Source: Oxyruncus cristatus (Eukaryota; Chordata; Aves; Passeriformes; Cotingidae). From it: a stretch of 64,000 bases of DNA. The DNA is taken from assembly GCA_013399855.1 (NCBI GenBank), contig VXAY01001313.1, positions 1,597,084 to 1,661,083 on the forward strand. The letters run 5' to 3'. The notes under the pieces were generated by a model. The model saw only the letters and a program-made list of their open reading frames with translations. It was not told the DNA's origin and did not search any database. Positions 36,581-50,930 of this stretch are shown piece after piece (position 1 is the stretch's first letter; each line of letters opens with the position of its first letter). The translations under genes were made by a program, and so were the position numbers.

Positions 36581-39500
36581 TTGTCCTTCTGCCGCTTTAA
36601 ATAAACTCATTAAGAGGGTGAAGAGAGGATCACCCATTCCAAGCCTCTGTATCAGATTCTCTCTGTGACTACTCCCATGTGCAAGGGAAATAGATGAAGG
36701 ACACCAATCCCCAGCTCAGCACTCAGCACTGAGCCCAGGGAACGCACAGCACCGATCAACAGATGGCATCCCTCATTTGCATCTCATCAAGATTCATGGC
36801 CACAATTTTCAATGATTAAAGTATCAGAGAGATGTAACAAGCTCTTTAATTGGGAAAGAGGAAGGGGAAAAGAAATGATCACACTTGGCCTCCGTGGTCT
36901 TGACAGCCTGAATGACATGCTTACATGATAGTTATTTAACAGGATCGTTACTTCCAGGATATGGCTGCTGTCGGCTGAAAGCTTGGGGCCGGATCCAAGA
37001 ACACCCGACGAGTACAGAGCACCACAGAGAGAGAAGACAGACCCACAGTCTGCAGGCACAGCCCAGCTGCAGACTGACTCCAGCCCTGTGGCAGCCCAGG
37101 GCACTCAGCAGCCACAATCCACAGCCATCATGCTTCTCCATAATTTGAAATGTTTTTCATCTGCTCAGGACAATTGTGATGTGCTATTCCTGCCCCAGCT
37201 AAATCCAGGTCCTGGAACCAGTTGCTTGGCTGTGTAAGTCTGCCAGCGCCTGCTTAACACAGCCCAAGAAGGAGTCTCCAGCCAGAATCATGGCCAGACT
37301 TGATTTTGTGTCAATGCCTGGTCACACCATTCCCCTTGTTTTCTCTAGCACCTTTTCTTTGCAAGAGGTATTACCATGCTCAGATGCTATACCCCAGTCC
37401 TCCTACTCCTCCAGACCTCCAGGCTAAAGCTGATTGAGACACACCAGTGCTACACACCCCAGTTGTCAGCTGTCTGGTGCTTTGGTGTTTGCCAAAGTCA
37501 AACAAATAAACTGATGGTCAGGGATTTCACCCTGCCTGAAGTTAAGTGCCTGGGAGTAGTTTAAAGAGACAGTTTTTTAAAATTTTCTCTGTTCCTCTTC
37601 TTCTAGGCTGAAAAATATGTTTTGTCAATGGTTTTAGTCATGTCAGCCATCTGCTTACCCTTGTGCATTTTATCAAGGAGAAAAGGGCTGAAATTCTTAC
37701 TCCCTAAGTAGTTTTTAATTTGGTTAGCAAGTAGCTGAAACACCTTAAAACAGAAGAGCTTTAGCATAAAGGACTCACAACACTTAGGGATGAAACTCTG
37801 TCTCTAAAGTGTGTTTCTAATTCTATCCTTTATTCAAAGTGCAATCTTCATTTTGAGTTTTTCTCCTGTTTTTAAACATAAGCTTAAAGCAAACCAGGAA
37901 TGTCATAAGAAAGTTCTGAAAGAAATGGAAAGACTCTTTAATATATCAGTCATGGGGATATGTGAAGATGAGAAATATTATATTTGAAGACTGAGGAGAA
38001 TTTTTAATTACCTGTATTTGAAAAGCTCTTTGGTAAGGATTTCTGGTATTGGCAAAGAACATAAAACAACATATCAGTATAAGATATGTACATATAGGAA
38101 TTAATGTGCACACAACACACATAAAATGGCTATTTTTATGCATATTATACATCAGGTATTTTATACGTTTATGTATGTGATATAATAGTTGATTCTAAAA
38201 ATGTTATAAGCCTATTATTGTTACATTTTTCCAACTATTACAGCTGTTGTTCAGATATCTATTCTCAACACCACTTCATCACCTTAGCAAAGCTCCCCCA
38301 GAAATGAAGTTACTTCAAAGTCTCCTGATGAATGCAGAAGGAAATCACAGGTATGGTAATTATCTCGTACTCAAGAGATGTAACTTCAGTACTTCTAATT
38401 GATAAGCATTTAATTTTAGAAAAACTTCCCTCATTTCCATTTTGCCTTATTTTCCTCACTGTAAAATACACAGGACATATATTAACTATGCATAAAAGAA
38501 ATAATTGCATAGTAAATTATTTAAGCTGACGTCCTAACTCACCTGACATGGCAACAATGTTTAGATAATTTGCATGAGGTTTTCTAAATGTGTACTTCTG
38601 CTTTTCCCTAACTAACAACCACCTTGCATTATAATACAAGCAAGTTTAGGTTAATAAGTTTATGCCGTTATTTAACCTGGTGGTAAGAAATGCAGTTGTC
38701 TCCCATTTTAATATAAACAGAGCATACAAAACACAACGTGTAAAGAGACTCTGTTCATTAGAAGTTTATCCCTACAAAACAGTTACAGATGAGAGGAAAG
38801 CTGCACTTTTTGCAAGACCAAACCTCACGTAGTTCAACTCCTTAAAGAAGGAATATTTACTTTTATCAGGAAAGCATCTGAATCCCTAACAGCACATCTA
38901 CCACTTCTGGAGATTCAGGTCTATGTGCTTGGTCACCAGGACCACTTCATGTTTTCAGCTGCTGAAAGAAGCAGAGGCCAATAGAGCAGCTTTTTCCTCC
39001 TGATATTCTAATGCTGTCTTTGTCAGGAGAACTAAATGTTTATTGCAAAAGAGGATATAAACTGCCTGCCCTCCCTGACATTTATTGAACCAATACTCAA
39101 CATTAAATTTCCTCTCTGGCATCCTAGAGTGAGATAAATAGGGATTAAAATGGCAGCAGAGCAGCAGAGGAACAGTGGATTTTTATTTATGCATTCATTC
39201 TCGTAGAGCTAAGAATAAAGACAGACCAGAAAACAACACGCACAATGAAAAGTTAACATTGCCATCAAACTACAGGATTTCTAAAAGAAAAGGGATAAAT
39301 CAGTCTCTCTCTTAAAAGCTGAACCTCACTTTATGATCCCTGAGTTGCCTAGTACAGAGCTGCTAAATAAGAGAATTTTACACAACAAATGAACATGAGC
39401 AATAAAGAGATGGTGTTGGTAGCAGCATCTTCAGAGATATAAAGAACCAAGTAAAAAAGAAAAAATTATCTTATCCATGTGTATTTCTTTTCTCCACAGA

Positions 39501-39623
39501 AACCAAGTGGCCTCAGGAGTTTCTATAAAAGAAATACAGCCTAGATCTCTGTCTTTCTAAGTCCCTTGACCACATTTCCCTTTTTGCTCCCATGCAAGAA
39601 TGTCCAGAAAATTCAAAATGTTT
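36581..39623. other. Non-coding sequence, nothing recognised
   Basis: A GC-richer patch at 36960-37330 contains overlapping open frames on both strands (up to 105 codons) with no recognisable domain. The rest is AT-rich and unremarkable. Confidence 0.55.
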
Positions 39624-39640
39624 TATATATATATATATAT
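39624..39640 (+). repeat. (TA)n microsatellite
   Basis: A short uninterrupted TA repeat of about eight units. Confidence 0.9.
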
Positions 39641-42600
39641 CAACAAAATGCGAGTATAAAATACTCACTAAAATGAGTTTAGAGAGTAAGGAGGATCAAT
39701 CAAAATTTGGAGGCACTATTCAATTAACAATTACACATACTGCACAATGGGGAAACATACATAACTAAGGCATTTCTTGAAATACATCACACATTCCGAG
39801 TCTTTTACAGCAAGAAATGAACAACATAAAGGCTACTTCTTTAGGATGAGTACCTGAAGTCAAGATATGAATATTTTTAATCTATCTGCCACACATACTG
39901 AAATGAAAGATTAACTCCCTAGTTTTGCATCCCTGGAAAATAAGAATTTTATTATTGTTTTTCAAATATGACTCTGCAAAAAAGACACTTCTCTTTCAGG
40001 TTCTGACACAAATATGGGATGATGGGTATTGTCTCTCCACTCAGCAGTCTGACTGTTAGAAAATATGCAGCTGTGGGAAAAACAATGGGTTTCAAGAGTC
40101 GCTATTATCCTAAGAATCTTCAGACTATCCTCATAATTTGTCATTTTATAGAGTGTTTCTTAGCCTTAAATCTCCAGGCAAAACAAAAAAGATATGGGAA
40201 GCTATGATCTTCTCAGCCTACTCAGTCACCTACAAACTTCCCCACGAGACTGCTCTCACAGAGGCCAACCCATTCTGCTGCCACCCACACTGCAGACCCC
40301 GCTGCTCCCTCACTGTTTCCCTCTTGCCATGGCTCTTCAAGGCAGGGCACAGCCGGCCTTACTCCCGGCACACACTGCAGACACGTGAACAGCTCAAGGC
40401 CAGTGACCAGCTGGCTCACTCTGCCCCAGCCAGCACCTCAAAATTCCCTGTCATCACCCAAAGCTGAGTAACGGGTATGGGAGGAAGAGGACCTATGTCT
40501 TCAGCTGTCCACATCTGAGAACTCGTCCAGGATAGTCTAAGGCAGCCTGCCTGAATTAGACCTCCGGTTTATGCTCAAAGACCAGTCTGGGAAGTATCTG
40601 GAAGCAGAAAGGAGACATCTCTCTGATGGTGCAGTGGTGCTGTGTGCTGTCTGGGCTTGTACCGTGCAGGAACTGGGAGAACAGAAGGCTCAGTATTCTG
40701 AACTTTTTAGCTGAAGACGTCAAAGCTGCCCAAGCAACTCAAACACTCAGTTCTATCAAAATAAAAAGGGATGTTGAAGTGTTGTAACCACCTTAAACCT
40801 CAGCCTTCAGCTCCACCATGTCTAAAGACAGCGAGTCCACAGAGGGCAACACTGCTCAGAAACATTTCCCTGGAGATTACCTGGATGAAGAGGATCCTTC
40901 CAATGGAATCTGAGTGTAGATAGGAATTATGTCTACAAAAAAATGTTACAGATGTGAGAGGGAGTGGTGACACACCTCAATATGATTGTTCTCATCTTGG
41001 TTTTCTAGTCTGTTCAGGTCACTGTCCTGTGAACACAAGTACTGCAATCACAACTTTATTGACCTGGGAGCAAATAAGGCCACAGAAGGAAAGAGTCTCT
41101 TTTTCCCATGGATTTTAAAATCCAGTCACTGAAGGCCATCACACTTCCATTCTTGTCTCAGAGGTCCCATTACTGAGAGCATTCCACCTTTTCTTTGACT
41201 TCAACATAATTGTTTTTTAATTTGTAGTGTTTTCATTTGCAGCCTAACATAGATCTGAAATCAAAACAGTGATTTCACTTAAACATAACCATACTAATTC
41301 CACTGAATGATTCCACTTCAACCTTCGTTTTAAAACATCATTGTTTAACTGAATTAAAATTAAAAGGAAATAAAAGTATGTAACACATTATTCTGGTTCA
41401 AACTGCATTACCTTCCAGAATATGATTGGCCTGAAGTCAGATTTTCTAAAATTATTGAATATTTCTGAGTTGCTCATAAATATTAAACTAATAGGGGTCT
41501 CTGCTTCAGCTGGTGGCTGTGTAATATTTTTCCTTCAAATAATTTTAAAGAATTGCTGACACACACATTAAATAATTCTGAGGTTCCGTACTCTTTTATA
41601 GATTATGCTTATTAAAAATTGTTTCATAACATCACAAGCATTATATAGGTTATTTTCTATGGATCCTGCCTTCCCCAGTGAAGACCAATGGTCAATTATC
41701 AACTCAAAACACTGCTTCTGTAAATTCTTATGGACTGTAAAACATTCATCCAAGACAAAGAAGTTACCAAGTGCTCTTTTTAGTGAGCAAATCTTTTAGC
41801 TCTTGACTAGTGAATAATGGAAAACGATAGAGGGCAAAAGTAATACTGCAGAGATTTTGTTACTATTATTATGGTATTGATAGTTGTTTAAAGATAAAAT
41901 CTAATTTTAAAACTCCATTTCTAAGGGTAGCTCTAAGTGGCCTGTACATTAATAGCCATAAAGGGGCTACTCTTCCTGCCGCAGGCTGGCGAGCAGCCAC
42001 TGCCCTTCCCCGACCACAGCCCTGTGTTCTTGGACAAGGAGATGGTCCCTGACTTGAAATCAGCCTGCCTGCTGCAGTGGTTCTCCATTCCAGGTGGAGC
42101 TGCATTTCTGTAGTTTCAAAACACCATCAGGTCACAACCTAGTTCAGCATCTTGGTATAGTGAGATGTTTTTCAGTAGTTTCAGTATATTCTGTGCCTGC
42201 CTAAACCAAATCTTGTTAGAGCCAACAGAAAAGTCCATTCCACAGACGTTAATGAGTTTGTTATCACATGCTTTAAAATATTTGCAGATATAGCTAAAGC
42301 CAGATAGCAATGTTTCTCAAGTGAAACCGAATCTTGATGAAAATTAAAGAAATAGCAATGTTTGTAGAGATAAATGAGACTTGCTCAGATTTTGACACAT
42401 TATATATTTTCAGTATGCTGTACTAATCAATAGCAGCTAATTAGTATGGAGAAAAGAGCCAAGTCTACCTAAGGAGAAAGAGTTCTCGTGCTACCACTTA
42501 TTTCAAAAAAATCAGTCTAGAAAAAAAACAACGGCTTTGAGTTTTATAAATGTTGAAATGGAATTGCAGAAGCACAGATATTATTTTCATTTCACATATG

Positions 42601-45600
42601 ATGATGAATGAAGCTATTAAATATGTTTTTGTCTAAATACAACAAGCTATCCAATGGGCATTCCAAACTATTACTGGTAACATAAGCAAACATCTTCTGT
42701 TTTCCACAACCCATAATAAACAGAATCAACATACCTTTTCTATATGACAGTGGTTGTTACTTGTCCAAATGCCTATTTCATAAATGATTTACCAAAACAA
42801 TTCTGTGGAAAAACAAAAATACGACAAACAAACCAAAACACTGTCCCTCAGCTAAAGACTAGGACTGTGAGTTAGCCTAAAAAAAATGGAAATATTTTCT
42901 GCATTTCATTATGCAACGAAAAACAAGTCAAACCTGTTGATTTCTGTGTTTGTCAATATTTTTCACCAGAAAATGTTCAGAGCCAGATCCAGTCTCATAC
43001 AAAATAAACTCCAAACAACTAGCCAACCAACCTTAAACAGTCTAAAATAAAAAAAGCCCCACAACTACAAATATGGGATCAAACCCAAAATTACAACATG
43101 AAAATAAAAAGCTTTTCAGGCCTCTCTTAGTCAGCAGAGTTAATAGGAGTGGGTAATTCTATTTTGAGACCAATTTCCTATATTTATAATCTTCATAATG
43201 GAGTAATAAGAGGAGACATAGATTGAAAAAGAGACAACCTCTTGAAAAATGTGGTGCATGCGACGGGAATATGACAGCTAGTGCTCAAAGAGAAAAGTGT
43301 GAGCAGATAGGGGAATCAGGTACATTTTCTGCAGTGTGTTAAAAATAGCCGGGTGGAACACGCCAGATTTTTAATATATACTTTCTCATCTGATGCATGT
43401 TCCCTCAGCTAGTCACTGCAAACCTCCCTTCTCTAGATTTTTACAACAGTGTTGATTTTCTCCCGGACTTTTCTGTTATTAATAATCCCCACTTCCCCCA
43501 AAGAAACCCTAAACCAAAAGAACGGTTACAAAATGAAGAGACAGGCCATCACAGCACTGCATTATGCTGCTCAGGCTCCCAGTGAAAAGTCCAGGAAATG
43601 TACTGGCTATCAAAACTGTTTTTCCAGACTTGTCCTACTCATTTAAAAGCCTCATAATATTACTCTGGAGTTCCTTTCAAAATTACCTTTAAAGTTTCCC
43701 TTATTTCTTTATAACACAACTTTTTCCCCTTCGTTTGTCTCTTGGTGTATAAATCCAACTTTGTTTACGTACATATACTGTGTCTATTCCTGACTGCCAC
43801 CCTACAGGCATTACTGTGCTGCACCTGAAAATTCAGGCAAGGCAATCCATTTAGATACACAGTTGTGTTTTATATAATTGGAACTAATCTGTGAGAAAAG
43901 GTACTTCCCATACGCACACTGTGCGATGGTGCATCAGCCAAATACCTGCAGACATTACCTTTAAACATAAACTAGTTTTATGCATTTATTTTTAAGTCCT
44001 AAAATTTCTGTGGTATGAATCTTCACGTGAGTCAAGCTTTTCTGCATGTGAGTTATTTTTGCGGATTTATAATAGGAACTATGTAAATATTGACCTCCTT
44101 AAAGTCTTTTCTAATAAATTCCTTTGACTTTAGCCTCCCTGTCATGTATGTCTTCAGCTTTCAGCTTGAGTTTATTTATTCCCTAACCTATTATGAATTC
44201 CTGTAGCAACTAAAACTATGGAGAAAAAAAAAAAATCCACCTTGGCCACAAGATTCACATGCATTTTGCCACAGATAGGCCATGTATGCATTACTTTCCA
44301 AAATATATGCATTTAAATGAAATTTTGGATGATACAGTCTTGTACAAGGTGGTAGAATTTAAAAGGTGTCCTACCTCTGTAAAACCAAAATGATAAAATC
44401 CCACCGTTGCTGTAACTGCGCCAACCATTTAATAGCCTGCTAATTTTTAAAATCTCTATCAGAGAATGTACTTTCGTTAAAATGCAGACAATTAAAAGAG
44501 TTTATTGGTGAAAGCTCTTGTACACCCCATTGGGAAGCTGCTGATTTTTCACATTTGTTTATTCTGCAGAAATTAAATACTTAGTGCTGAAATCACAAAG
44601 GTGACTTGGAGACCTAAACATACATTTTACTGCTGAGTTCTGACATCTAGTAAACTGATGTTCACAAACCTCTGTCACCAAAAAACTCAGGAGGCCTTCC
44701 TATCACAGAAGATAGGAATTTAAACCTCTAGAGAAACTTCCAGCTAAGGACCCCTTTTTTTTCACATTATTAACCTTATTTTCTATTATGGAGAAATTGT
44801 TTTAGCCTGTTTCCCAACTGTGCAAGTACTACAGCAATTTAACACCACCAACAACATATACATTTAAAGATAAGGAGATAGAGTTGCTACTCAATGATGA
44901 GAGAAGAGGTCAAACAAGATCACACAAACACCTTGGGTGATGCCATCAGAAGAATAAATGGACCGGCAAGAAACACAGGGGAAAGTAAACAAAAAAAGAA
45001 ACACCGAAAAGGGAATGAGCACTAATTAACCCAGTAGGGTCTCAGGTCACCCAAAACAAAGAAAACATGATATTTTACTTTATTAATGCTGTAGGAAAAA
45101 GAGGACCCAGTGCATGGGACTGGTGATGCGGTTGGTACCTATAGCACATTCCCAGTAAAGACTGGGGTATTACTTGCAGAAATTTCACACAGCTTGGCTC
45201 ACAAAGATCTTTTGAATGTCTTGATCCATGTTAATAGCTAATAGCAAACAGATACTATCCTCTTTTTAAGCAGTTGGTGATTACAGATGGCACATTTCAA
45301 ACTGCTGCTTTCAAAAGTTGGGAACAGATGCAAAGTGCTGCCAGTGCAGTATCAGTTCTGCTGTCCAAATCTACAAATATCCAATTTTTTATCAACAGGA
45401 TGCTTGTTTTCAAAAGTTATTGATATCTGGCAGAGCATTACATAGCTGATTAAATAAGTACAAAAGTTTTCAGCTTCCACAAGATTGATATCAACTATAT
45501 TATTCATCAGTGTACTTTAAGGTGAATAGTGAAGATAATAAACTACATAGAAATCTAAAAGGTATCTCTCTGCTTCACTAATTTGATAGAGCCAAGTCAT

Positions 45601-48261
45601 CTTAACTCCTGTGGAGCTGCACAAGCACTATAACAGGACAAAAATGTCGCAATTCCAAACTCTCCTGCAGCAGAATGACTTCTGGAGAAATGTTCTGGGT
45701 GTGATTGAGGCGAGTGCAATATTTGAAACATTTATATCTGAGAGCCTAACTTTCAAAGCCATCAATTTTGCATTATAACTGTAAGGTTTAGAGTCTCTGA
45801 TGGTGAAATGATCAATATGAAATTACAAATTGTCACTACTTGTATGAGCACACACACACCCCCTCACATGTAAACCACTGATCTGACAACAGGAGTGCAG
45901 TCCTTTCACAAATTATTTCCCATTAACCATGATGCTCACAAGGCACAATTAGTTCAGCTCAGTATTCAGGAAAAGAAATATTTTTAGACATACTCTTTTC
46001 ACCCTGAATGCATGTAACCAATTACGTTTTATAATTAGTCACTAATTGATGAGGTAATTCACAGTATTATGCGATGACATTTGAGAAACTGTACCTACAA
46101 TATTTTGCTTTGAGAGAATATTTTCCTATGACAAGCCCTCCTAAAGTAAACAAAACAGGCAACGTACCACACAATTCAGCTGTTAGCCCAGAATCACTGC
46201 AGACAAAACTTGTAAAGCAGATAAAGAATCAAAATTTCTGCAAAATATTAAGGAGAAATTAGAGCACACAAAGGTTGATACAGTGGTAGCAACAGCTTCA
46301 TATGAAGCACAGACATTATAGTAACTAACAGTTCAGTTACTAAAACACTGGTTTGCCTTTCCAACATTGAAAATTATCAGCATTAAGGTTCTTTGGAAAC
46401 TTCTGACCAAATTCTGTGTCTTGGGAATTTTTGTTCGCGTGAATTACTGATCTTTTACAGAGAATTTCAAGTCCTCATTTAAATTCTATTTGCTAGTAAA
46501 AAGTGAAAGTTTTCCAAAGCATGCATGGGAGCAGGAAAACCACCTTGACTTAACAGATTATTTCTGGTTACATCTTCTTTGCGAAACCTTAACACGGATA
46601 TATTAACATGCCGAAGTGAGCTTTCTTCAAAATCTCCGTAGGTTTGGAAAAGCATTCCCAAATATTCCATTCAATCATACTACACTGCACAACCACAGAA
46701 GAAAAGCATGGTTTCCCAGACTGCATTCACATACAATTTCCATGATCTTAAGCAGGAAATCTCCCAGCGTCATGAGAGATTTCTATCACCACGTAGGAAT
46801 GCAAATCCAGACTTCAGCCCCGATTTAATTTCTAATCCAACACATAAAATAGGTCTGATTCTGATAACATCTGCTTTTCCAGTATGAAGGTGTACATTCC
46901 AGAGTAACATATTCATAATTTAGCCACAATCCATTGGTTTCTGATTCAACCAGCACCTCCACCAGCTGAAATTCCATTGACTTTTCATCGAGAAACACTT
47001 TTTGGTTGCAAGGTTACTAAGTTATCCAACTACTACCAGAATAACATTAGCTTAGGCTTTAGTACTATTTCTGGATTTGTAGTATCAGAACTTGACCCCA
47101 TATCTTAATCAGATAAAACCAAACGCAGCAAATTAAAGTTCTGCACAAGAAAAGTCTGTAGGGATCAAAAGAAAATAAAAGTAGAGCAAACAGTCAAATG
47201 AGTCCTTTTTTTGTAATTTTTCACTTAAGGCAAAATTCCATGGCTTTTGTACTAAAATAGCACCAATACAAAAATTTTCTAAATTAGGTTTTCGTTAAAG
47301 TGACCTTAAAGACTAAAGTACAACTAATCAGAACACCTTTCAGGATGCTCATTTTAAATGCTTATAAAGACAAATTATGATTATTTTACACATCCAGTTT
47401 GCCTTAAATGCCTTAATAGCTTTTAGATCTCAAACCTTAGTTTAAGGAAACTTCACAACTTCTACAACCATTTCCTAAAATTTCTGTGTAAATTTAGCAA
47501 CAAACCTATCAAATTCCTGCAGATTGCCATGACTTTTTATCACTGCTGCAGTGGCTCTTAAGAGAGCTGAAACTGTGAGTTTCTGAACAATCTTAATTTC
47601 TTCTTTTTTTTGAAACAAATGAACAAACACACAAACAAAAACCCAACTTAGCACCACAGAAATAGTTTGAATAATTTTTGAAAGTAATTTTTTAAAAAAG
47701 GGTTTTTTTTAATCAATGGCTGGGACCTTGAGTTTCTCTACAGATAAAACAAATATAGAAAATTCCAATGGCTAAAAGTTGGTAGGGATTGTCAACCATT
47801 TAACTGTGTAACTTTGAATAGTAAGGGAAATACAACTACAAAAAACTCAGTAGTTCACTAAGACTGAGTCATTCCAGCTATCAAAAATTAACAGGTTTTC
47901 CTCCTTGGACATAAAAAAAGACTTGAGGAAGGAGAACTGCAATAGGCAGCTTAACACTATTGTAAAAAAGTGAAAAAAAACTCAACCAAACAAACAAAAC
48001 CCCCCACAATAAAACCTGGAAGTCCATCAATACCAGGACTGTTTCAAGGATACCTTTTGCAAATCTTTCTTTAATGCACCATCACATGTTGCAAATGGAA
48101 CAGGCTACCATTATCCAAACTACTTCTTTTAAGTTAGCTATCAAGGGAGAACAAGAAAAGCAAGTTAGATATTCAGTGTTTAAATGGGTCAATTTTTAGA
48201 TAGTGTTGATAACACACGAAGTCTGAAGTTTATACCACAGATGTGATTTGTCTCACTATCC
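39641..48261. other. Unique non-coding sequence
   Basis: About 8.6 kb without a recognisable gene. A GC-richer patch at 40230-40700 has an open frame of 109 codons (40138-40467 plus) with no recognisable protein features; a second GC-richer patch is at 41930-42110. Everything else is AT-rich with A runs near 44223 and CA/A-rich patches near 47620 and 47985. Confidence 0.55.
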
Positions 48262-48515
48262 CAAAATCATTGAATTTCAAGATAGAAAAGCTCAATTTTC
48301 CTATTTCATCTAGTGCTCTGCACTGTACAACTTTCACTCTACAGACCATTTTCTAGTTCTTTGTCAATTCCAGTTATAAAAGTCTCAAGTGAATGGGTTT
48401 CTAATATTTCCCTAAGATGACTCTTTCACAATCTAATACATCTCTGCTGTAAAGGGCTTTTTGCCATACCAAGTTAAATTTCTCCCTTGCTTGTATTCGT
48501 CCCATGGGAATAGTT
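48262..48515 (-). mobile_element. Ancient CR1-like (CR1-L type) 3' relic
   Basis: Much more diverged than the other CR1 copies but in the expected order on the plus strand: AAATCATTGAATTTCAAGAT (terminus), CATCTAGTGCTCTGCACTGT, TCTCAAGTGAATGGGTTTCT, CACAATCTAATACATCTCTG and then GTAAAGGGCTTTTTGCC. This reads as the reverse complement of an old reptile/bird CR1 3' region in which a phrase like 'aagtctcaagtgatggagt' precedes 'ctcactgttaaaaagttttt'. No coding sequence survives. The assignment depends on remembered family features. Confidence 0.5.
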
Positions 48516-48626
48516 CTCTGACCTCAACACAGATCTGAACGTGCTTGCTTTAAACATTACATTAAGAACCTGGCACAAAACACCTTCATATATGCAACAA
48601 AATGAGATAATGGAACAGAGCTAGCT

Positions 48627-48640
48627 GGGGGGGGGGGGGG
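48627..48640 (+). repeat. Poly-G run abutting the assembly gap
   Basis: Fourteen G in a row immediately before the N block. The run length, and whether it is real, cannot be judged because assembly stops here. Confidence 0.8.
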
Positions 48641-48668
48641 NNNNNNNNNNNNNNNNNNNNNNNNNNNN
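48641..48668. other. Assembly gap (28 N)
   Basis: A run of 28 N. It directly follows poly-G, a common cause of read drop-out. The true missing length is unknown. Confidence 0.99.
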
Positions 48669-50930
48669 TATTGCATTATTAAAGAGCAATTCACCAGCAC
48701 AGATAAAGTTCAAGTATATAAGGAGAAAAATGCTTCTGTATTTAGCCTGGCAGAGTGAAATCCATTTTTTATATCTAACGACAGTAATGAATTTACTTAA
48801 TTGCACCAGTACAAGAGAATTCATATAAAACACCAGGGAAAATTATTTTACTTCTGCTTCAGTGTGCTTTGTAAAAGAGAAACAATGCTTCCTTAACCAG
48901 AGATTATTATCTGCTTAGAGGCACTGGCTATCCATGAGGATAAAAATTATACAAAGAAATAATATAATAACTGCACTTTTTGTGAGCAGTTGCACAGAAT
49001 ATTCTTATTCACACGTACTTATAAATACATGCTAAATACTGGACTGCAATTTTGCAAGTTCTGTTCCACGCTTATACACAGATAAATAGTGTTCACACAG
49101 AAACAGGCCATTAGCTATTTGATTATTCATTTATTCATTTTAATAACAAAACTGATTTAGCTTTTCATTTTATATTTTTTAATTCATTTCAGCAGGACTT
49201 ACTGAATAATTTGAATACAGCAAAGAGAGTGTTGCCATTTAATCAATATTGAAAGTTGAGCAGCAGATGTGAACGAAGAAAAGAAGACATTAGAGGAAGC
49301 CATAATGGTAAAAATACACAACTGCATTTCAGACTTCCATAAACACATTGCATGAAAGGAATCTGTACAACACTCAAATTGCATTTGCTCATGTGCTTAG
49401 ATTCAACAGGCTTTGAAATTAACATTTTTAATATAGTTTTAGATATGGGTAATCATAAACAAGTTATTGTAAAAAAGTCTACTGTCTTTATACAAGCTTC
49501 TCTCAGGGTATTTGGAACTTAATTTCCTGTTTCTGGAAAAGCAGTGTAAATATTTGTCTGAAAACAAATTAGCCACAAATGTTCCAAAATTTGGACTGAA
49601 TATTAGAGCTCTGAGTAATTGTCTGAGTGCACTATCAGCCATCCTTCGGACAACATACAGTCACATTAACTTAGATTTTGAATCCAAATCTTTCAACTTC
49701 AGAACAAGTGACTGGTTGCAGCTATTTATTATCAACATCAACTTGGCTTTGTGAAATACACAGGAACATTTTCTATTGGAACAGAAACACGCAAAACTGG
49801 TTTATCAACTAAATAATTTCCTGGGTGCAGATAAACACACTGACATGCAGAGAGCTCTGGAAAATGGCTCACTGCCATCACTGCACCTCGGCACATTAAA
49901 GTTAGCAAATCCAAATTAACTTGCAGATACGTTGCTATACAAACATACAGAATAAGTGAAGTGGAAGGTTCGCATTCAGCGAGCTGAGCACGGATCATAA
50001 AAACACAAGCCTGAAATCACTTATGCTGCATTATTGTGATTAATGATTTTGGCCCTTTGCTACAGTATTGCAGCAGCCCCGAGAAATGATGCAATTACTT
50101 CTTTTGAAGAACAGAGTTAAAAAGACTTGCTACTAAAGGGCAGTGCACACAGTCTGGAGCTTAATTAAGACTCTCAGTGAATGGTTTCATTACATTTCTA
50201 AACACCATTCTTAGTCTCACTAATTTTCCAATATTTCCATTGTTACAGAGTAAATTGCAATTAATAAATTGACTAACCCACCTTAATTAAAAATGGTTGT
50301 CATTTAAAGTCTTTTAACCACCTCAAACCAACCCTCTCAATCTTCAAACACCCAAAACTTAACACTATGAAAATTAGATAGAAAAAGACTCTGTAGGTTT
50401 CTTACTTCTCCCTTTGACAGTGACTAGAGGTTTTTCTACTGTTCCTGGCATGACTTCCATAATTTATTTTTCAGCCTAATATTATTAACTTTTTATTTTA
50501 TAGTCCACTATCTCTCACTCTTCAAAGGGTTACCCTATTACCTCACCTTCTATCTACCAAATACAGATGCTATGGGCAATCGCAGGGCAAAAAACTCTAA
50601 ATTGCATTTCAAATCCAACAGTGTGCAGTGTATGTAAAAGAACACAAGTAATTCTACAAGCTCAGTGTGGTAAGGAAAAGAGATGTCTTCTATATTAATA
50701 CAGAACCATTTCAAATACAAAATATTTACTTATTTAATAACCACTTGTGATCTATGCAGACATTAACTGTCAACTTGTTATATTCTTAGCCTAGAGCGCC
50801 GAGAATTTATATCAGCAATACATTAAAGATTATGCATTTGCAGCACTCAGAGTCATAAAAGGGAAGGTTGAATCAATTGTTATTTGTGAATGGCAGCACT
50901 ACATTCAACCACTGCCTCAGTGTCTTTAAA
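48669..50930. other. AT-rich non-coding block, candidate conserved element
   Basis: No repeat family and no gene recognised. Parts (about 49100-49400 and 50030-50320) are dense in TAAT/ATTA words (for example TTAATTAAGA, GCAATTAATAAATTGA), lack low-complexity decay, and have the look of vertebrate conserved non-coding elements. This is an impression of style only. No alignment was possible. Open frames are at most 86 codons and unrecognised. Confidence 0.25.

Noticed and set aside
40138..40467. 109-codon open frame in a GC-richer patch
   Set aside because: It is rich in Ser, Pro, His and Cys without any known motif. Overlapping frames are open on both strands and no splice or start context supports an exon.
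44868..44930. Possible third MIR-like fragment
   Set aside because: Only the GAGGTCAAACAAGATCACAC stretch is suggestive and the flanks do not continue the pattern.
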